64,000 bases of DNA from Paenalcaligenes hominis_A (GCF_041359055.1 NZ_JBGJKZ010000003.1:496001-560000); one strand, 5' to 3'; counted from the first letter of the stretch, positions 44,810-53,521 are shown. Notes: generated from the letters alone by a model not told the origin. Translations and numbers: made by a program.

Positions 44810-45433
44810 TTAGCGGTCCATTTTGATCTTCTCTATCACCTCATCCCTACTTATCACCGTGGCATATTTTTCTTTCATATCAAATAAGTTAGCTTCATGA
44901 GGGGCCAGAGCGCGGTCTCCTACGCAATCCGAGATCACAAAGGGACGAAAGCCTAGCTGCATGGCATCCACAACGCTAGCGCGGATACAACCGCTTGTGA
45001 CGGCGCCGGCTACGAGTAGGGTTTTGACGCCTCGTTGGGTTAGCCAAGCCGCCAGCGAGGTACCAAAAAACGCAGAGGGTACGGTTTTTCTTACCACTAA
45101 CTCCCCCGGTTTGGGTGCTAGTTCTGGGACAATATGGCTGTTGGGGTTGTCTTCTCTTAGTCCCAGCATAGTGGGGACTTTTAGGCTGAAGACATTAGTA
45201 TCAGCGCCATCGTCTGCAAACACAATGCGTGTATGGGCAATGGGCCAGTTGTGTTGTCGTGCAAATGCTAACAAAGGCACGGTGTTCGTAATGGCTTGGG
45301 CTATGTTGCCGCCTCCAAAGGTGTTGGGGTCCGCAAAACCATTCACAAAATCAATAATGACCAAGCCGTACGGGGGTAGGGGGTCCAGTTTTCCACCAAA
45401 GCCTTGTAAAGAGTAAATACTTGTCTCACTCAT
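44810..45433 (-). CDS. nicF: Maleamate amidohydrolase
   Basis: This 207-residue isochorismatase-fold amidase is taken from the ATG at 45433, where homology starts; in-frame codons upstream to 45535 run into nicX. The catalytic Asp is in LVIIDFVNGF, Lys in VVRKTVPSAFFGTSL, and the nucleophile Cys in TSGCIRASVVDAMQ. The late CVGDRALAPHEANLFDMKEKY matches Pseudomonas putida NicF, as remembered, better than general N-carbamoylsarcosine amidases. It hydrolyses maleamate to maleate and ammonia. It is the last gene of the nicD-nicX-nicF operon. Confidence 0.87.
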   Translation of the reverse strand: MSETSIYSLQGFGGKLDPLPPYGLVIIDFVNGFADPNTFGGGNIAQAITNTVPLLAFARQHNWPIAHTRIVFADDGADTNVFSLKVPTMLGLREDNPNSHIVPELAPKPGELVVRKTVPSAFFGTSLAAWLTQRGVKTLLVAGAVTSGCIRASVVDAMQLGFRPFVISDCVGDRALAPHEANLFDMKEKYATVISRDEVIEKIKMDR

Positions 45434-45494
45434 ATCGAGGGATTCCGTTGTAAAAATAAAATGAATCAGAAAAGAGCCGTTGGTTCGTGTTTTT

Positions 45495-46526
45495 TTAATC
45501 CAGGATTTTTCCTTCGCGCACCACTTCGTTTCCATCTAAGGAAACGGTGCAATGGCGTAAAGGAATATCAATGTGACAAGCTGTGGTGCGGCTGCCGCCA
45601 GCTTCGTTATTTGGGCCTAGTGAAAACAGGAAGTTGCCTTCGTAGGCTCGGGCATCCATGCCAATGGTTTGCTCGCGATCGTATAGGCTTAGGGTAGACC
45701 AGTGACAACGTGGTTGTAAGCCCCATCCAATATGAGAAATGGCATAGCCTTCGGGGTCGTTAAAGGTGCTCATGTATTCAGCCAGTAGTTGGGCATCAAT
45801 GCCGCCTTCTATTTTGGTGGCATAGCCATTTTCGACGGTGAGGATGATTTTTTCCTTAGCGTAGGATTTCTGAGGCAGCAGAATATCCCCTTCGTCGATG
45901 ACAATCGTACCTGTGCTGCCCCCTTCGTTAGGGAAGGTAAAGAGAAAGCCACTGGGCCAATGATCCCAACGGCCGGGTTCATCGACAAATCCATACTCGC
46001 TGACTACGGGGAATTCGCCTAATGGGAAGCGCATGTTTGTGCCCGCTTTAGAGGTGACTGTCATTGTTTTGGCGCCAGTTAAGCGGGCTGCATGCCGTTT
46101 GACCCGTTCTCGATCCGCCTTAGTAGGTACGGTACGTACAAGAATTTCAGGGGGTTCAATCGCCAGTAGAATTTTGGTGCCGCTTTTTAAAATCTCTACT
46201 TGTTCATTAGAGAATAAGAGTGTCATTAGGTCTAACACTAAGTCACTCTCTTTGAGCATGGCAATGGCTGCTGGGTTGTTGGCTAAGGGTGTAGCACCCA
46301 AGTAGGCCAGCGGGTCGCGGCTAAGCGATTTCTCTGCATTAACGTGCGGTAGTTCCAATTTATTCACTATGGCACCAAGCGAGTGGGCTGCCATAAGTGC
46401 CATTTCCACGGTTTGGGGGTGGCTGGTCGAGTTAGTCAAGACGGTGACGGTTTGGCCTTTCTTTAATTCGGAAAGGTGCAGGACTTGCAGCCATGCGTCT
46501 AACAGTTGGTGGTTGCTTACTGCCAT
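45495..46526 (-). CDS. nicX: 2,5-dihydroxypyridine 5,6-dioxygenase
   Basis: This 343-residue protein belongs to the group related to M29 aminopeptidases that includes NicX. The HxD metal pair is His318-x-Asp320 in TACHIDIPLRHC, the same numbers recalled for the P. putida enzyme. SHIGWGLQPRCHW and FSLGPNNEAGGSRT are further NicX-like segments. The enzyme uses Fe(II) and O2 to open 2,5-dihydroxypyridine to N-formylmaleamate. Its neighbours carry out the next two steps, which makes the assignment firm over an aminopeptidase. It is 31 bp after nicD and 61 bp before nicF. Confidence 0.9.
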   Translation of the reverse strand: MAVSNHQLLDAWLQVLHLSELKKGQTVTVLTNSTSHPQTVEMALMAAHSLGAIVNKLELPHVNAEKSLSRDPLAYLGATPLANNPAAIAMLKESDLVLDLMTLLFSNEQVEILKSGTKILLAIEPPEILVRTVPTKADRERVKRHAARLTGAKTMTVTSKAGTNMRFPLGEFPVVSEYGFVDEPGRWDHWPSGFLFTFPNEGGSTGTIVIDEGDILLPQKSYAKEKIILTVENGYATKIEGGIDAQLLAEYMSTFNDPEGYAISHIGWGLQPRCHWSTLSLYDREQTIGMDARAYEGNFLFSLGPNNEAGGSRTTACHIDIPLRHCTVSLDGNEVVREGKILD

Positions 46527-46556
46527 ATGTGGCTCCTTAACAGCGAATTAAAACAT

Positions 46557-47384
46557 TTAGGAAGTGAAATCGACTTGTAGAAACTCGCCCAATGCGGCAT
46601 AAAAGCCGGCTTCGTTGTCCCATGGAATCATGTGCCCAGCGTTAGCTACGCAAACAGCCGTAATAGATGGGGCAAGCGAGGTGATTTCCTGTACGTCTTC
46701 ATCGCGAATCACATCGCCGTGTTCCGCACGCATTAATAATGTGGGAATGTGTAGAAACGGTAAGTCAGAGTGGAAATCGTCGCTATGAAAGTCGTTAAAA
46801 CTCTCTATCACCGCGCGTTCATCGCAGGTGTGTAACCATTCGGCACGTAATGCCAGCTGTTCATCGGTCCAGCTTGGGCAGTAGGCACGCATATCCTCTG
46901 CGCTGCAGCCTTTGCGGGCGGCTTTCATGGAGTCTACGTACCAAGAGAGATTGGCAGGGTAAGGGCGTCGGTCGGGGCCAGACACTGGCGGGTCCACGAG
47001 GATAAGGCGGTCTAGGCCGGAAAGCTGTTGGCGAGCTGCTCGCGCCGCTATGCGTGCGCCCATAGAGTGCCCTAATAGAATGAAATTTTTTAGTCCTAGC
47101 TGCGCGGTGAAGTCAATCACATCTTTTGCTTGGGCGTCTACCCCATAATCCAATTGCTCTGATTGTTCAGAAAGGCCGCGCCCGCGGACATCTACGATAT
47201 AGGTGTTGAAATGGCGTCCCAGTTGCGTTCCTACAAAACCCCAAGTGATGGCAGGGCTAGTGATGCCAGGAATAATGATGAGGTTTTGGGTTGTGGTGGC
47301 CTTAGCCTGATCCATGCCGAAATAGAGGTAGTGCTGGCGAATGCCGTTCGCATGAACATTCGCGCCGTAGTGCGTCATTGTCAA
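46557..47384 (-). CDS. nicD: N-formylmaleamate deformylase
   Basis: This alpha/beta hydrolase of about 275 residues is very like P. putida NicD as recalled: NGIRQHYLYFG, IIPGITSPAITWGFVG, DVRGRGLSEQ, the nucleophile elbow LLGHSMGAR, VDPPVSGPDRRPYP, and the catalytic His in NAGHMIPWD. It releases formate from N-formylmaleamate to give maleamate. The start is uncertain. AGGAGA lies eight bases before a TTG at 47384; an ATG two codons on (47378) is also possible. It is the first gene of the operon, divergent from a Bug-protein gene. Confidence 0.92.
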   Translation of the reverse strand: MTMTHYGANVHANGIRQHYLYFGMDQAKATTTQNLIIIPGITSPAITWGFVGTQLGRHFNTYIVDVRGRGLSEQSEQLDYGVDAQAKDVIDFTAQLGLKNFILLGHSMGARIAARAARQQLSGLDRLILVDPPVSGPDRRPYPANLSWYVDSMKAARKGCSAEDMRAYCPSWTDEQLALRAEWLHTCDERAVIESFNDFHSDDFHSDLPFLHIPTLLMRAEHGDVIRDEDVQEITSLAPSITAVCVANAGHMIPWDNEAGFYAALGEFLQVDFTS

Positions 47385-47676
47385 AGTGTTGTCTCCTAAA
47401 GGGAAGGTGAAGGGAACGTTCAAGCTGTGGGTAATTTATTATTTGAACGGTCTTTTAATAATAGCATCGTTCAGTATGAACGCAAGCGCACGAGGCGGGA
47501 TTCTGCTGCAAAGTGAGGGAATATGAGGGTTTTCCCTTTTTTTTCTATTTGGCTTTGCACTATTTAATTGTTTGTTCATATAATAAATTTCAGATGGCTT
47601 GCCGAGTCGTCTAGCTGCTGCATACGTTTTAAATATAAAAAGTTGATACTTATAAAACTTCTTCAGGAGACTTTTC
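47385..47676. promoter_or_regulatory. Divergent promoter/operator region between nicD and the Bug gene
   Basis: About 290 bp without a gene. A perfect palindrome CGTTCAGTATGAACG (6 bp arms, 47468-47482) is the best operator candidate. The half-site TGAACG recurs at 47444-47449, and GAACGTTC stands at 47414-47421. These repeated CGTTCA/TGAACG elements upstream of nicD may bind the TetR protein encoded at 53522 or a regulator elsewhere. Confidence 0.6.
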
Positions 47677-48660
47677 ATGCGTTTTTTTTCTAAGATTGCT
47701 GCTACGACAGCGATGTTCTGTTCTAGTCTTTTTATGGCTGGGGCGCCGGCGGTGGTTGCGGCTGCACCGGCTGTATCTTTCCCTGACCGCGAGGTCATGC
47801 TGGTGGTGACGTGGGCGCCCGGGGGCAGAACTGACGCAGCCACTCGTATCTGGGCACCGTATTTAGCCAAGGAGTTCGATGTGCCTGTGGTGGTAGAAAA
47901 CAAACCAGGCGCTGGCGGCATTATTGGTGCGCGTAGTTTATTACGGGATAAAAAAGGCTATAGCGTTGGCGTGTTGTCGACTAGTCATTTGATTTCTCAG
48001 TGGGCGCGTATCCCCGCGTTTGAGCTCGAGAAGTACCAACCGGTGGCCTTACTGTATTCATCCCCTGTGGTGTTGACCGTAAATGCTTCTTCTGACATTC
48101 AGACGCTGGATGATTTTATTAAGGCGTCTAAAGACAAGCCGCTGACGTTCGGTCATGCCGGGCATGGTTCAGGCGATCACATTTCTACCGCCGCGTTTGC
48201 AGAGATGACCGGAGCCAAAGTACGCCACGTACCTTACGAGGGGGATGCGAGCGCAGTGACTGCTTTATTAAATGAAGAAATCGATGCGGTCATGATGCCT
48301 TTAATTGCCGTCAGTCAACAAATCGAGGCTGGCAAATTACGCCCTATTGCGGTGTCACAAATGAAAGCAGATGATTTGCACAAAGCCATTCCGACTTTTG
48401 CCGAGCAAGGGGTGGATTTTGAGGACGGTGACTTAGCCGGTGCTATTTTTATTTCTGCTGATGCACCTAAAGAGGCAGTCCAAGCTTGGGAAACCGCTTT
48501 GGCAAAAGCTTTTCAGGATGAAAGCTTGAAAGAGCAATTAAGTAAGTTTTTTATTGTGCCTGATTTTAAAGACTCTCAAGAACTAGAAGCTATTTTGGCT
48601 GATTGGAATCCTCGTTATGAGGCACTCATAGATCGACTCGGTCTAAAGGCTACAAAATAA
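47677..48660 (+). CDS. Bug-family tripartite tricarboxylate transporter binding protein
   Basis: This 327-residue protein has a signal peptide (about 1-28, AMFCSSLFMAGAPAVVAAA) and a mature Bug/TctC fold. VVTWAPGGRTDAATRIWAPYL and VVVENKPGAGGIIGARSL are the ligand-loop segments. VTWAPGG replaces the more usual VPYPPGG, which may change specificity. It should catch a carboxylate in the periplasm and hand it to the TctA/TctB pair encoded just after. From its place next to nic genes the substrate is probably a pyridine carboxylate or a derivative. Confidence 0.92.
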   Translation: MRFFSKIAATTAMFCSSLFMAGAPAVVAAAPAVSFPDREVMLVVTWAPGGRTDAATRIWAPYLAKEFDVPVVVENKPGAGGIIGARSLLRDKKGYSVGVLSTSHLISQWARIPAFELEKYQPVALLYSSPVVLTVNASSDIQTLDDFIKASKDKPLTFGHAGHGSGDHISTAAFAEMTGAKVRHVPYEGDASAVTALLNEEIDAVMMPLIAVSQQIEAGKLRPIAVSQMKADDLHKAIPTFAEQGVDFEDGDLAGAIFISADAPKEAVQAWETALAKAFQDESLKEQLSKFFIVPDFKDSQELEAILADWNPRYEALIDRLGLKATK

Positions 48661-48675
48661 TTCATCTTTATTTTT

Positions 48676-48710
48676 CCGAGCCTTAGTGGGGTTACATACT
48701 AAGGACTCGG
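48676..48710 (+). promoter_or_regulatory. Intergenic stem-loop between Bug and tctB genes
   Basis: CCGAGCCTTAGT pairs with ACTAAGGACTCGG (one bulge) around a 10-base loop. No run of T follows, so it is less a full terminator than an mRNA-stabilising or attenuating element. This would let the binding protein be made in excess over the membrane subunits. Confidence 0.7.
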
Positions 48711-48741
48711 CTGGTGCAATATTAATTGATCTAGGTGATTT

Positions 48742-49212
48742 ATGCAGTTTATTAAGAATAGATGGGCTGATGTGCTTCTTATTCTAGTGTTAGTCGCATG
48801 CATAGCATTTATATTTTTAGATAGTGCCACTTATCCTGAGGTGTCTTGGTCTTCTGGTGGGCCTCCTGGTTTCTATCCTAAGCTTTTAGCTAGTTTACTA
48901 GCTATCTTAGCCATAGGACTCTTTTTTGAAAAACGACCCCAAAAGTTAAATTTGCAAAAAGAGGTCGTGATCAGAGCCCTTATTTTTTTGATTCTGCTAG
49001 GGGCAGCGATTAACTTTTTAGATGTATTAGGGTTTCGTTTGACAGCATCAGGATTAAGCTTGGGAGCAGCCTTGACCCTCTATAACTGGAAAGAAGTACA
49101 ACCCCGAAGCCTAATTGTATTAATTTTGGTTTCTATTTCTTTACCTTTGCTCTTAGCTACAGCGTTCGAAGATTTTGCGGGGCGTCGCTTACCCCACTCT
49201 TTATTTAATTGA
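48742..49212 (+). CDS. TctB-family small transporter subunit
   Basis: This 156-residue membrane protein has four predicted helices (VLLILVLVACIAFIFLD, LLASLLAILAIGLFF, ALIFLILLGAAINFLDVLG, SLIVLILVSISLPLLLA), the usual TctB plan. Between the first two is the family-like SGGPPGFYPKLLA. TctB is the poorly conserved small subunit of tripartite tricarboxylate transporters. Its stop overlaps the upstream in-frame codons of the tctA gene, so the two are probably coupled. Confidence 0.88.
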   Translation: MQFIKNRWADVLLILVLVACIAFIFLDSATYPEVSWSSGGPPGFYPKLLASLLAILAIGLFFEKRPQKLNLQKEVVIRALIFLILLGAAINFLDVLGFRLTASGLSLGAALTLYNWKEVQPRSLIVLILVSISLPLLLATAFEDFAGRRLPHSLFN

Positions 49213-49220
49213 GTATAAAA

Positions 49221-50747
49221 ATGGATATCTTCGCTAATTTTTTTCAAGTATTCGATGCAGGCGTTAGTCATGTGTTTACGCCAGCCTCTTTATTGTATAT
49301 AGCTTTAGGGACGTTAGTTGGTTTAGCTTTTGGTGCCTTGCCTGGACTTTCCTCAACCATGGCACTAGCTATTTTTACTCCTCTTACATTTGGGCTATTG
49401 CCTAGTGAAGCTATTGTTTTTCTTATAGCGGTATTTATTTCTTCTGTTTATGCGGGGGATTTAACCTCTATCTTGGTCAATATACCAGGTACGCCATCTT
49501 CTATTGCAACAGGTTTTGATGGGTATCCAATGACTAAAAAAGGTGAAGCTGGTCGAGCCATAGGAGTAAGCACTGTGGCTTCAGTTTTAGGGGGTGCTAT
49601 AGGTCTAGTATTTCTTATTGGTTTCTCTCCTTTTTTAGTAGGTCTTGCTAGTTATTTTGGTACGTGGGAGTTTGCTCTTTTAGGCATGTTTGCTCTCACA
49701 ATGATAGCGCTCATTAATGAGTCCACTATGCTAAGAGGCTTGATCGGCGGTGTCATCGGTTTGCTTATTGCTTGTGTTGGTGCGGATGTAATGACGGCTT
49801 ACCCGCGTTTAGCATTTAACTCCGATGATTTGGCTGGCGGCATCGATATGATTGTTTTTATGGTGGGGCTTTTTGGTTTCTCCGAGATTTTTAGTCAACT
49901 AGAAGAATCCGAAAGACCAGCTATTAAACAAAAGATAGGAAAGATTTTTTCTTCAGTTGGATCAGTACTGCGATGTGGCAAAGCACTGACTCAAAGTAGC
50001 CTTTTAGGAGTAGGCATCGGTGTGCTACCAGGGGCAGGGGCATCAGTCGCCACCATCGCCGCTTATGGTTTATCCAAACGTACCTCTAAGCATCCAGAGG
50101 AGTACGGAAAAGGATCGGTAGAAGGTTTGACTGCAGCGACTTCCGCAGCCAATGCCAGTGTAGGAGGGGCATTAGTTCCTATGATGACCTTGGGTATTCC
50201 TGGTGACCCGATGACTGCTGTTTTAATTGGGGCTTTGATGATCCATGGTCTTGCCCCAGGTCCTTCTTTGTTTACCAAAGCTCCAGAGATTGTGTCCGGT
50301 ATTTATTTAGGCTACATGGTTGCTTTGGTTTTTATGTTGATTTTTGGTTTGCTGTTAGCACGACCTTTTGCCCGACTTATCGCCTTGCCTAGATACCTAG
50401 TGCTGCCAGCGATTATGGTTTTATGTATTTTAGGCGCTTACTCCATCCAAAACAGTATTTTTGATGTAGGCATTGCCGTTGTTGCTGGGTTTATCGGTTA
50501 TTTGCTGAAAAAGGTCGGTATTTATCCTGCGCCCATTATCCTTGGGGTCGTGCTTGGTCCCATGATTGAAACGAATTTTCGACGTGCCATTATGCTAGGC
50601 GACGGCGACTATAGTTTGTTTTTTACTCGTCCTTTAAGTTTGGCTTTGATTATGGCGATTGTTTTAGCCATTATTGCACCGCCTTTAATAAAAGGTTTAA
50701 GAGCGGGATTAAAGGGAAATAGGGCAAAAATAGCCAGTGTGTCGTGA
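49221..50747 (+). CDS. TctA-family large transporter subunit
   Basis: This protein of about 508 residues has roughly 11-12 membrane helices. Family motifs include LVGLAFGALPGLSSTMALAI, the second GVLPGAGASVATIAAYGLSK, and GIPGDPMTAVLIGALMIHGL. The paired G-x-x-P-G motifs are typical of TctA. It forms the cation-coupled channel for the substrate brought by the Bug protein. A TTG at 49209 overlapping the tctB stop is an alternative start; the ATG at 49221 is used. Confidence 0.93.
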   Translation: MDIFANFFQVFDAGVSHVFTPASLLYIALGTLVGLAFGALPGLSSTMALAIFTPLTFGLLPSEAIVFLIAVFISSVYAGDLTSILVNIPGTPSSIATGFDGYPMTKKGEAGRAIGVSTVASVLGGAIGLVFLIGFSPFLVGLASYFGTWEFALLGMFALTMIALINESTMLRGLIGGVIGLLIACVGADVMTAYPRLAFNSDDLAGGIDMIVFMVGLFGFSEIFSQLEESERPAIKQKIGKIFSSVGSVLRCGKALTQSSLLGVGIGVLPGAGASVATIAAYGLSKRTSKHPEEYGKGSVEGLTAATSAANASVGGALVPMMTLGIPGDPMTAVLIGALMIHGLAPGPSLFTKAPEIVSGIYLGYMVALVFMLIFGLLLARPFARLIALPRYLVLPAIMVLCILGAYSIQNSIFDVGIAVVAGFIGYLLKKVGIYPAPIILGVVLGPMIETNFRRAIMLGDGDYSLFFTRPLSLALIMAIVLAIIAPPLIKGLRAGLKGNRAKIASVS

Positions 50748-50774
50748 TTCAAAAGCAAAAATCTAGGAGGCAGT

Positions 50775-51131
50775 ATGACTATAAAGCGGGTGGAAATGGG
50801 TCCACGTATGTCTAAAGCTGTAATTCATAATGGGGTGGTATATATCTCAGGACAGGTTCCCCAACAGACTTTAGCAGAGGGTTTTGAGGCACAAGTTAAA
50901 GAGGTGCTACATTTAATCGATACCATTTTGTCTAGTGTTGGCTGTTCACGGGCATCGCTATTATCCGTTTCGATTTCTTTAGCTGATGTGGGTGATTTTG
51001 ATGTACTAAATGCGGTATGGGAAGAGTGGGTAGATCAAGAAAACAAACCAGCACGCATTACGGTGGGTGCTACGCTTTCTTCTCCGGAATTTAGGGTGGA
51101 GATCGGAGCAATCGCAGCAGCTAAGGATTAA
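50775..51131 (+). CDS. RidA/YjgF/YER057c-family protein
   Basis: This 118-residue protein has the RidA fold signature: VVYISGQVPQQT near the start, LSSVGCSRASLLSVSISLAD in the middle, and the conserved Arg in PARITVGATLSSPEFRVEIGAIA. RidA proteins hydrolyse reactive enamines and imines to keto compounds and ammonia; some relatives are dedicated deaminases in ring-cleavage pathways. AGGAGG precedes its ATG. In this operon it may deal with a reactive nitrogen intermediate of pyridine breakdown; that is inference. Confidence 0.85.
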   Translation: MTIKRVEMGPRMSKAVIHNGVVYISGQVPQQTLAEGFEAQVKEVLHLIDTILSSVGCSRASLLSVSISLADVGDFDVLNAVWEEWVDQENKPARITVGATLSSPEFRVEIGAIAAAKD

Positions 51132-51138
51132 TTTACGT

Positions 51139-52113
51139 ATGAGTAAAGTAGGTTTTATCTCGTTGGGCGGGACGATTAGTATGGAGCAAAGCGCCAAGGG
51201 CAGAATCCCGAAATTAGGCGCTTCGAGCCTCCTTCAAACCCTACCGCAATTAAGCGATATCGAAGTCATAACGTATGAAACGCCGATGATGCCTGGTGCG
51301 TCGCTTGATTTAAAGTTAATCAATAACATTGCTCAGCTAATAAATAGCGCCTTAGAAGAGGTGGATGCCATAGTGCTAGCTCAAGGCACCGATACGATAG
51401 AGGAGACTGCTTTTCTTTTAAGTTTATTAACCCGTTCAGATAAACCCATCGTGGTTACAGGGGCGATGAGAGGAGCGGATGCGGTTAGTAGTGATGGTCC
51501 TGCTAATTTAATGAATGCTTTTCTTATTGCCAGTACCAAGGGTGTATGTGATTTAGGCGTGGTGGTCGCTTTGAATGAGGAAATTCATTCGCCTTATTTC
51601 GTGACAAAAACTCATACCAGTTCGTTAGGGGCTTTTGAGTCTTACGATGTAGGGCCAATAGGATTTATAAGTGAAGGGGTAGTCAATATAACTTCCTTGC
51701 CGCGTTTACCTCGTTTTCCTAACTCGAGTTCTATCGAGAGAGCCTTCCCTGCAGTGGGTCTAATTAAAGCCAGCTTAGGAGAAGATGCAAGAGTTCTAGA
51801 GGCCGCCGCAGAGTTAGGCTACGAAGGTTTAGTCATAGAGGCTACCGGAGCAGGACACCTTTCTGAAAAATGGGTCAAGCCATTAGCAGATTTAGCTCAA
51901 AAAATGCCAGTGGTCTTAGCCACTCGCGTGCCTAAAGGCAAGGTGCATACTCGAACTTATGGGTTCTCAGGGTCAGAAATGGATCTTCTAAGCCGTGATT
52001 TATTACCTTCAGGTTATTTATGCGCTTTGAAGGCTCGCTTATTGTTAATCGTGTTACTAGCTCAAAACAAGAAAAGAGAGGAGATTAAGCGCATGTTTTA
52101 TCAGGTCTATTAA
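51139..52113 (+). CDS. Asparaginase-family amidohydrolase
   Basis: This 324-residue protein is taken from the ATG at 51139, which has AAGGA upstream and fits the family N terminus. The two catalytic Thr elements are present: SLGGTISM (about residues 7-14) and AQGTDTIEETAF. Further family segments are TGAMRGADAVSSDGPANL, the late Lys/His region, and VVLATRVPKGKVHTRTYG. L-asparaginases release ammonia from an amide. Placed between RidA and the monooxygenase in a pyridine operon, it may act on an amide other than asparagine, for example an amide entering or leaving the pathway. Confidence 0.87.
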   Translation: MSKVGFISLGGTISMEQSAKGRIPKLGASSLLQTLPQLSDIEVITYETPMMPGASLDLKLINNIAQLINSALEEVDAIVLAQGTDTIEETAFLLSLLTRSDKPIVVTGAMRGADAVSSDGPANLMNAFLIASTKGVCDLGVVVALNEEIHSPYFVTKTHTSSLGAFESYDVGPIGFISEGVVNITSLPRLPRFPNSSSIERAFPAVGLIKASLGEDARVLEAAAELGYEGLVIEATGAGHLSEKWVKPLADLAQKMPVVLATRVPKGKVHTRTYGFSGSEMDLLSRDLLPSGYLCALKARLLLIVLLAQNKKREEIKRMFYQVY

Positions 52114-52212
52114 ATACCTTTATTTGAAAGAGGCGCATAAAAACGCTGATTTTTTTATGATTTAAATTATTTGTACGTAAAATTAATTGTTGTAGATAAA
52201 AGGAAATTCAAG

Positions 52213-53409
52213 ATGAGTAAAAACATGAAGATTGCAATTATTGGCGGTGGGATTGGGGGCGTAGCCGTTGCCGCAGCTCTGCAACAGAAAGGAATGAAAA
52301 CTCATATTTTCGAGCGGGCAGCTGAGTTTGGCGAGATTGGGGCCGGCATTCAAGTTACCCCAAACGCTGTAAAGGTATTAAATGAACTTGGACTAGCAGA
52401 CGATTTAAAGCAGATCGGTTTTCTGCCTGAGGCTTTGGTAGGAAGAAACTGGGAGAACGCGAGAGAATTGTTTCGGATTCCCTTAAAGGAAGTGTGTCCT
52501 GACCTGTATGGAGCTGATTTTTATCATGTTCATCGGGCTGACTTACATCGTATTTTAACTAAAAAGATAGGTGACTCAGAGGTAAGTTTTTCTAAGGTAT
52601 GTGTAGGCGCACGCCAAGAAGGGGATAAAGTTATTGCTGAATTTGCAGACGGCTCTGAGTTTGAAGCGGATTTACTGATAGGGGCTGATGGAGTACGATC
52701 TGTAATAAGAACGCATTTATTTGGAGAAGATAAACCTAGCTTTACAGGGCATATGTGCTACCGTGCTCTTGTTCCTTTCGAGGAAATGCCTTCTTATGTC
52801 GCGCCGGAATCATCGTTCTGGTTAGGCCCCAAGGGTCACGTTGTAACCTATTACGTAAGTGGTGGGAAAGAGGTGAATATTGTAGCGGTTAAAGAGACGA
52901 AAGAGTGGGTGGAGGAATCGTGGAACGCACGTAGCACACGAGAGGAAATGTTATCGGATTTTGAAGGATGGCATGATAATCTGATACATTTATTTAAAGA
53001 TGCTCAAGAAGTTTATCGCTGGGGGTTGTTTGACCGAGATCCAAGTGAAACCTGGACTAAGGGACGGATTACCTTATTAGGAGACGCTGCACACCCTATG
53101 TTACCTTTTTTGTCTCAGGGGGCAGCCATGGCTATCGAGGATGCCTATGTTTTAGCTAGCGCTTTATCTCAATCCCCAGACAATCTTACAAAAGCTTTAG
53201 AGCACTATGAAGCTGAGAGAATACCCCGAACAAGCCGAGTACAGCTTGAAGCCAGAGAACGCGGGCGTACCTACCATGTATCTTCCAGAGAAGAGTTAGA
53301 AGAGCGTGACCGCGCTTATCAAGAGCAGCAAAAACGTGATCCGCACGCTGGTGGTATTAAAGCAAATTGGGTGTATGAGTATAATGCGACTGATTTTAAA
53401 ATAGCATAA
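52213..53409 (+). CDS. FAD-dependent aromatic monooxygenase, possibly 6-hydroxynicotinate 3-monooxygenase type
   Basis: This 398-residue class A flavoprotein monooxygenase has the Rossmann GGGIGGVAVAAALQQKG at residues about 10-26, the DG motif LIGADGVRSVIRTH, and the GD motif LLGDAAHPMLPFLSQGAAM. The family uses NAD(P)H and O2 to hydroxylate an aromatic ring, sometimes with loss of a carboxyl group, as NicC does with 6-hydroxynicotinate to give 2,5-dihydroxypyridine. The nicX operon next door makes such a reaction the best guess. Salicylate- or 3-hydroxybenzoate-hydroxylase-type activity is possible. AAGGAAA upstream decides the ATG at 52213. Confidence 0.86.
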   Translation: MSKNMKIAIIGGGIGGVAVAAALQQKGMKTHIFERAAEFGEIGAGIQVTPNAVKVLNELGLADDLKQIGFLPEALVGRNWENARELFRIPLKEVCPDLYGADFYHVHRADLHRILTKKIGDSEVSFSKVCVGARQEGDKVIAEFADGSEFEADLLIGADGVRSVIRTHLFGEDKPSFTGHMCYRALVPFEEMPSYVAPESSFWLGPKGHVVTYYVSGGKEVNIVAVKETKEWVEESWNARSTREEMLSDFEGWHDNLIHLFKDAQEVYRWGLFDRDPSETWTKGRITLLGDAAHPMLPFLSQGAAMAIEDAYVLASALSQSPDNLTKALEHYEAERIPRTSRVQLEARERGRTYHVSSREELEERDRAYQEQQKRDPHAGGIKANWVYEYNATDFKIA

Positions 53410-53416
53410 GCTTTCT

Positions 53417-53451
53417 AGAGATGGGTCGGTTTTTTGACCCATCTCTTTCTC
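53417..53451 (+). terminator. Rho-independent terminator after the monooxygenase gene
   Basis: AGAGATGGGTC (53417-53427) pairs perfectly with GACCCATCTCT (53436-53446), followed by TTCTCT-type pyrimidines. It closes the Bug-to-monooxygenase operon. Confidence 0.85.
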
Positions 53452-53521
53452 TCATCTGGTCTTCTTCTTTAGCTTAATTAATTTCATTATGTTTTATTGC
53501 TGATAATAACTAATTTAAACT

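Noticed and set aside
45495..46526. Leucyl aminopeptidase (M29) function
   Set aside because: The fold is related, but the His318-x-Asp320 pair and the nicD and nicF neighbours favour 2,5-dihydroxypyridine dioxygenase.
47439..47921. 160-codon minus-strand frame over the nicD/Bug gap
   Set aside because: It overlaps the start of the Bug gene antisense and the divergent promoter region, and shows no domain. A shadow of the real gene.
51139..52113. Maleate isomerase to complete the nicotinate pathway
   Set aside because: The protein has the two asparaginase Thr motifs and not the paired Cys of the Asp/Glu-racemase-like maleate isomerase.
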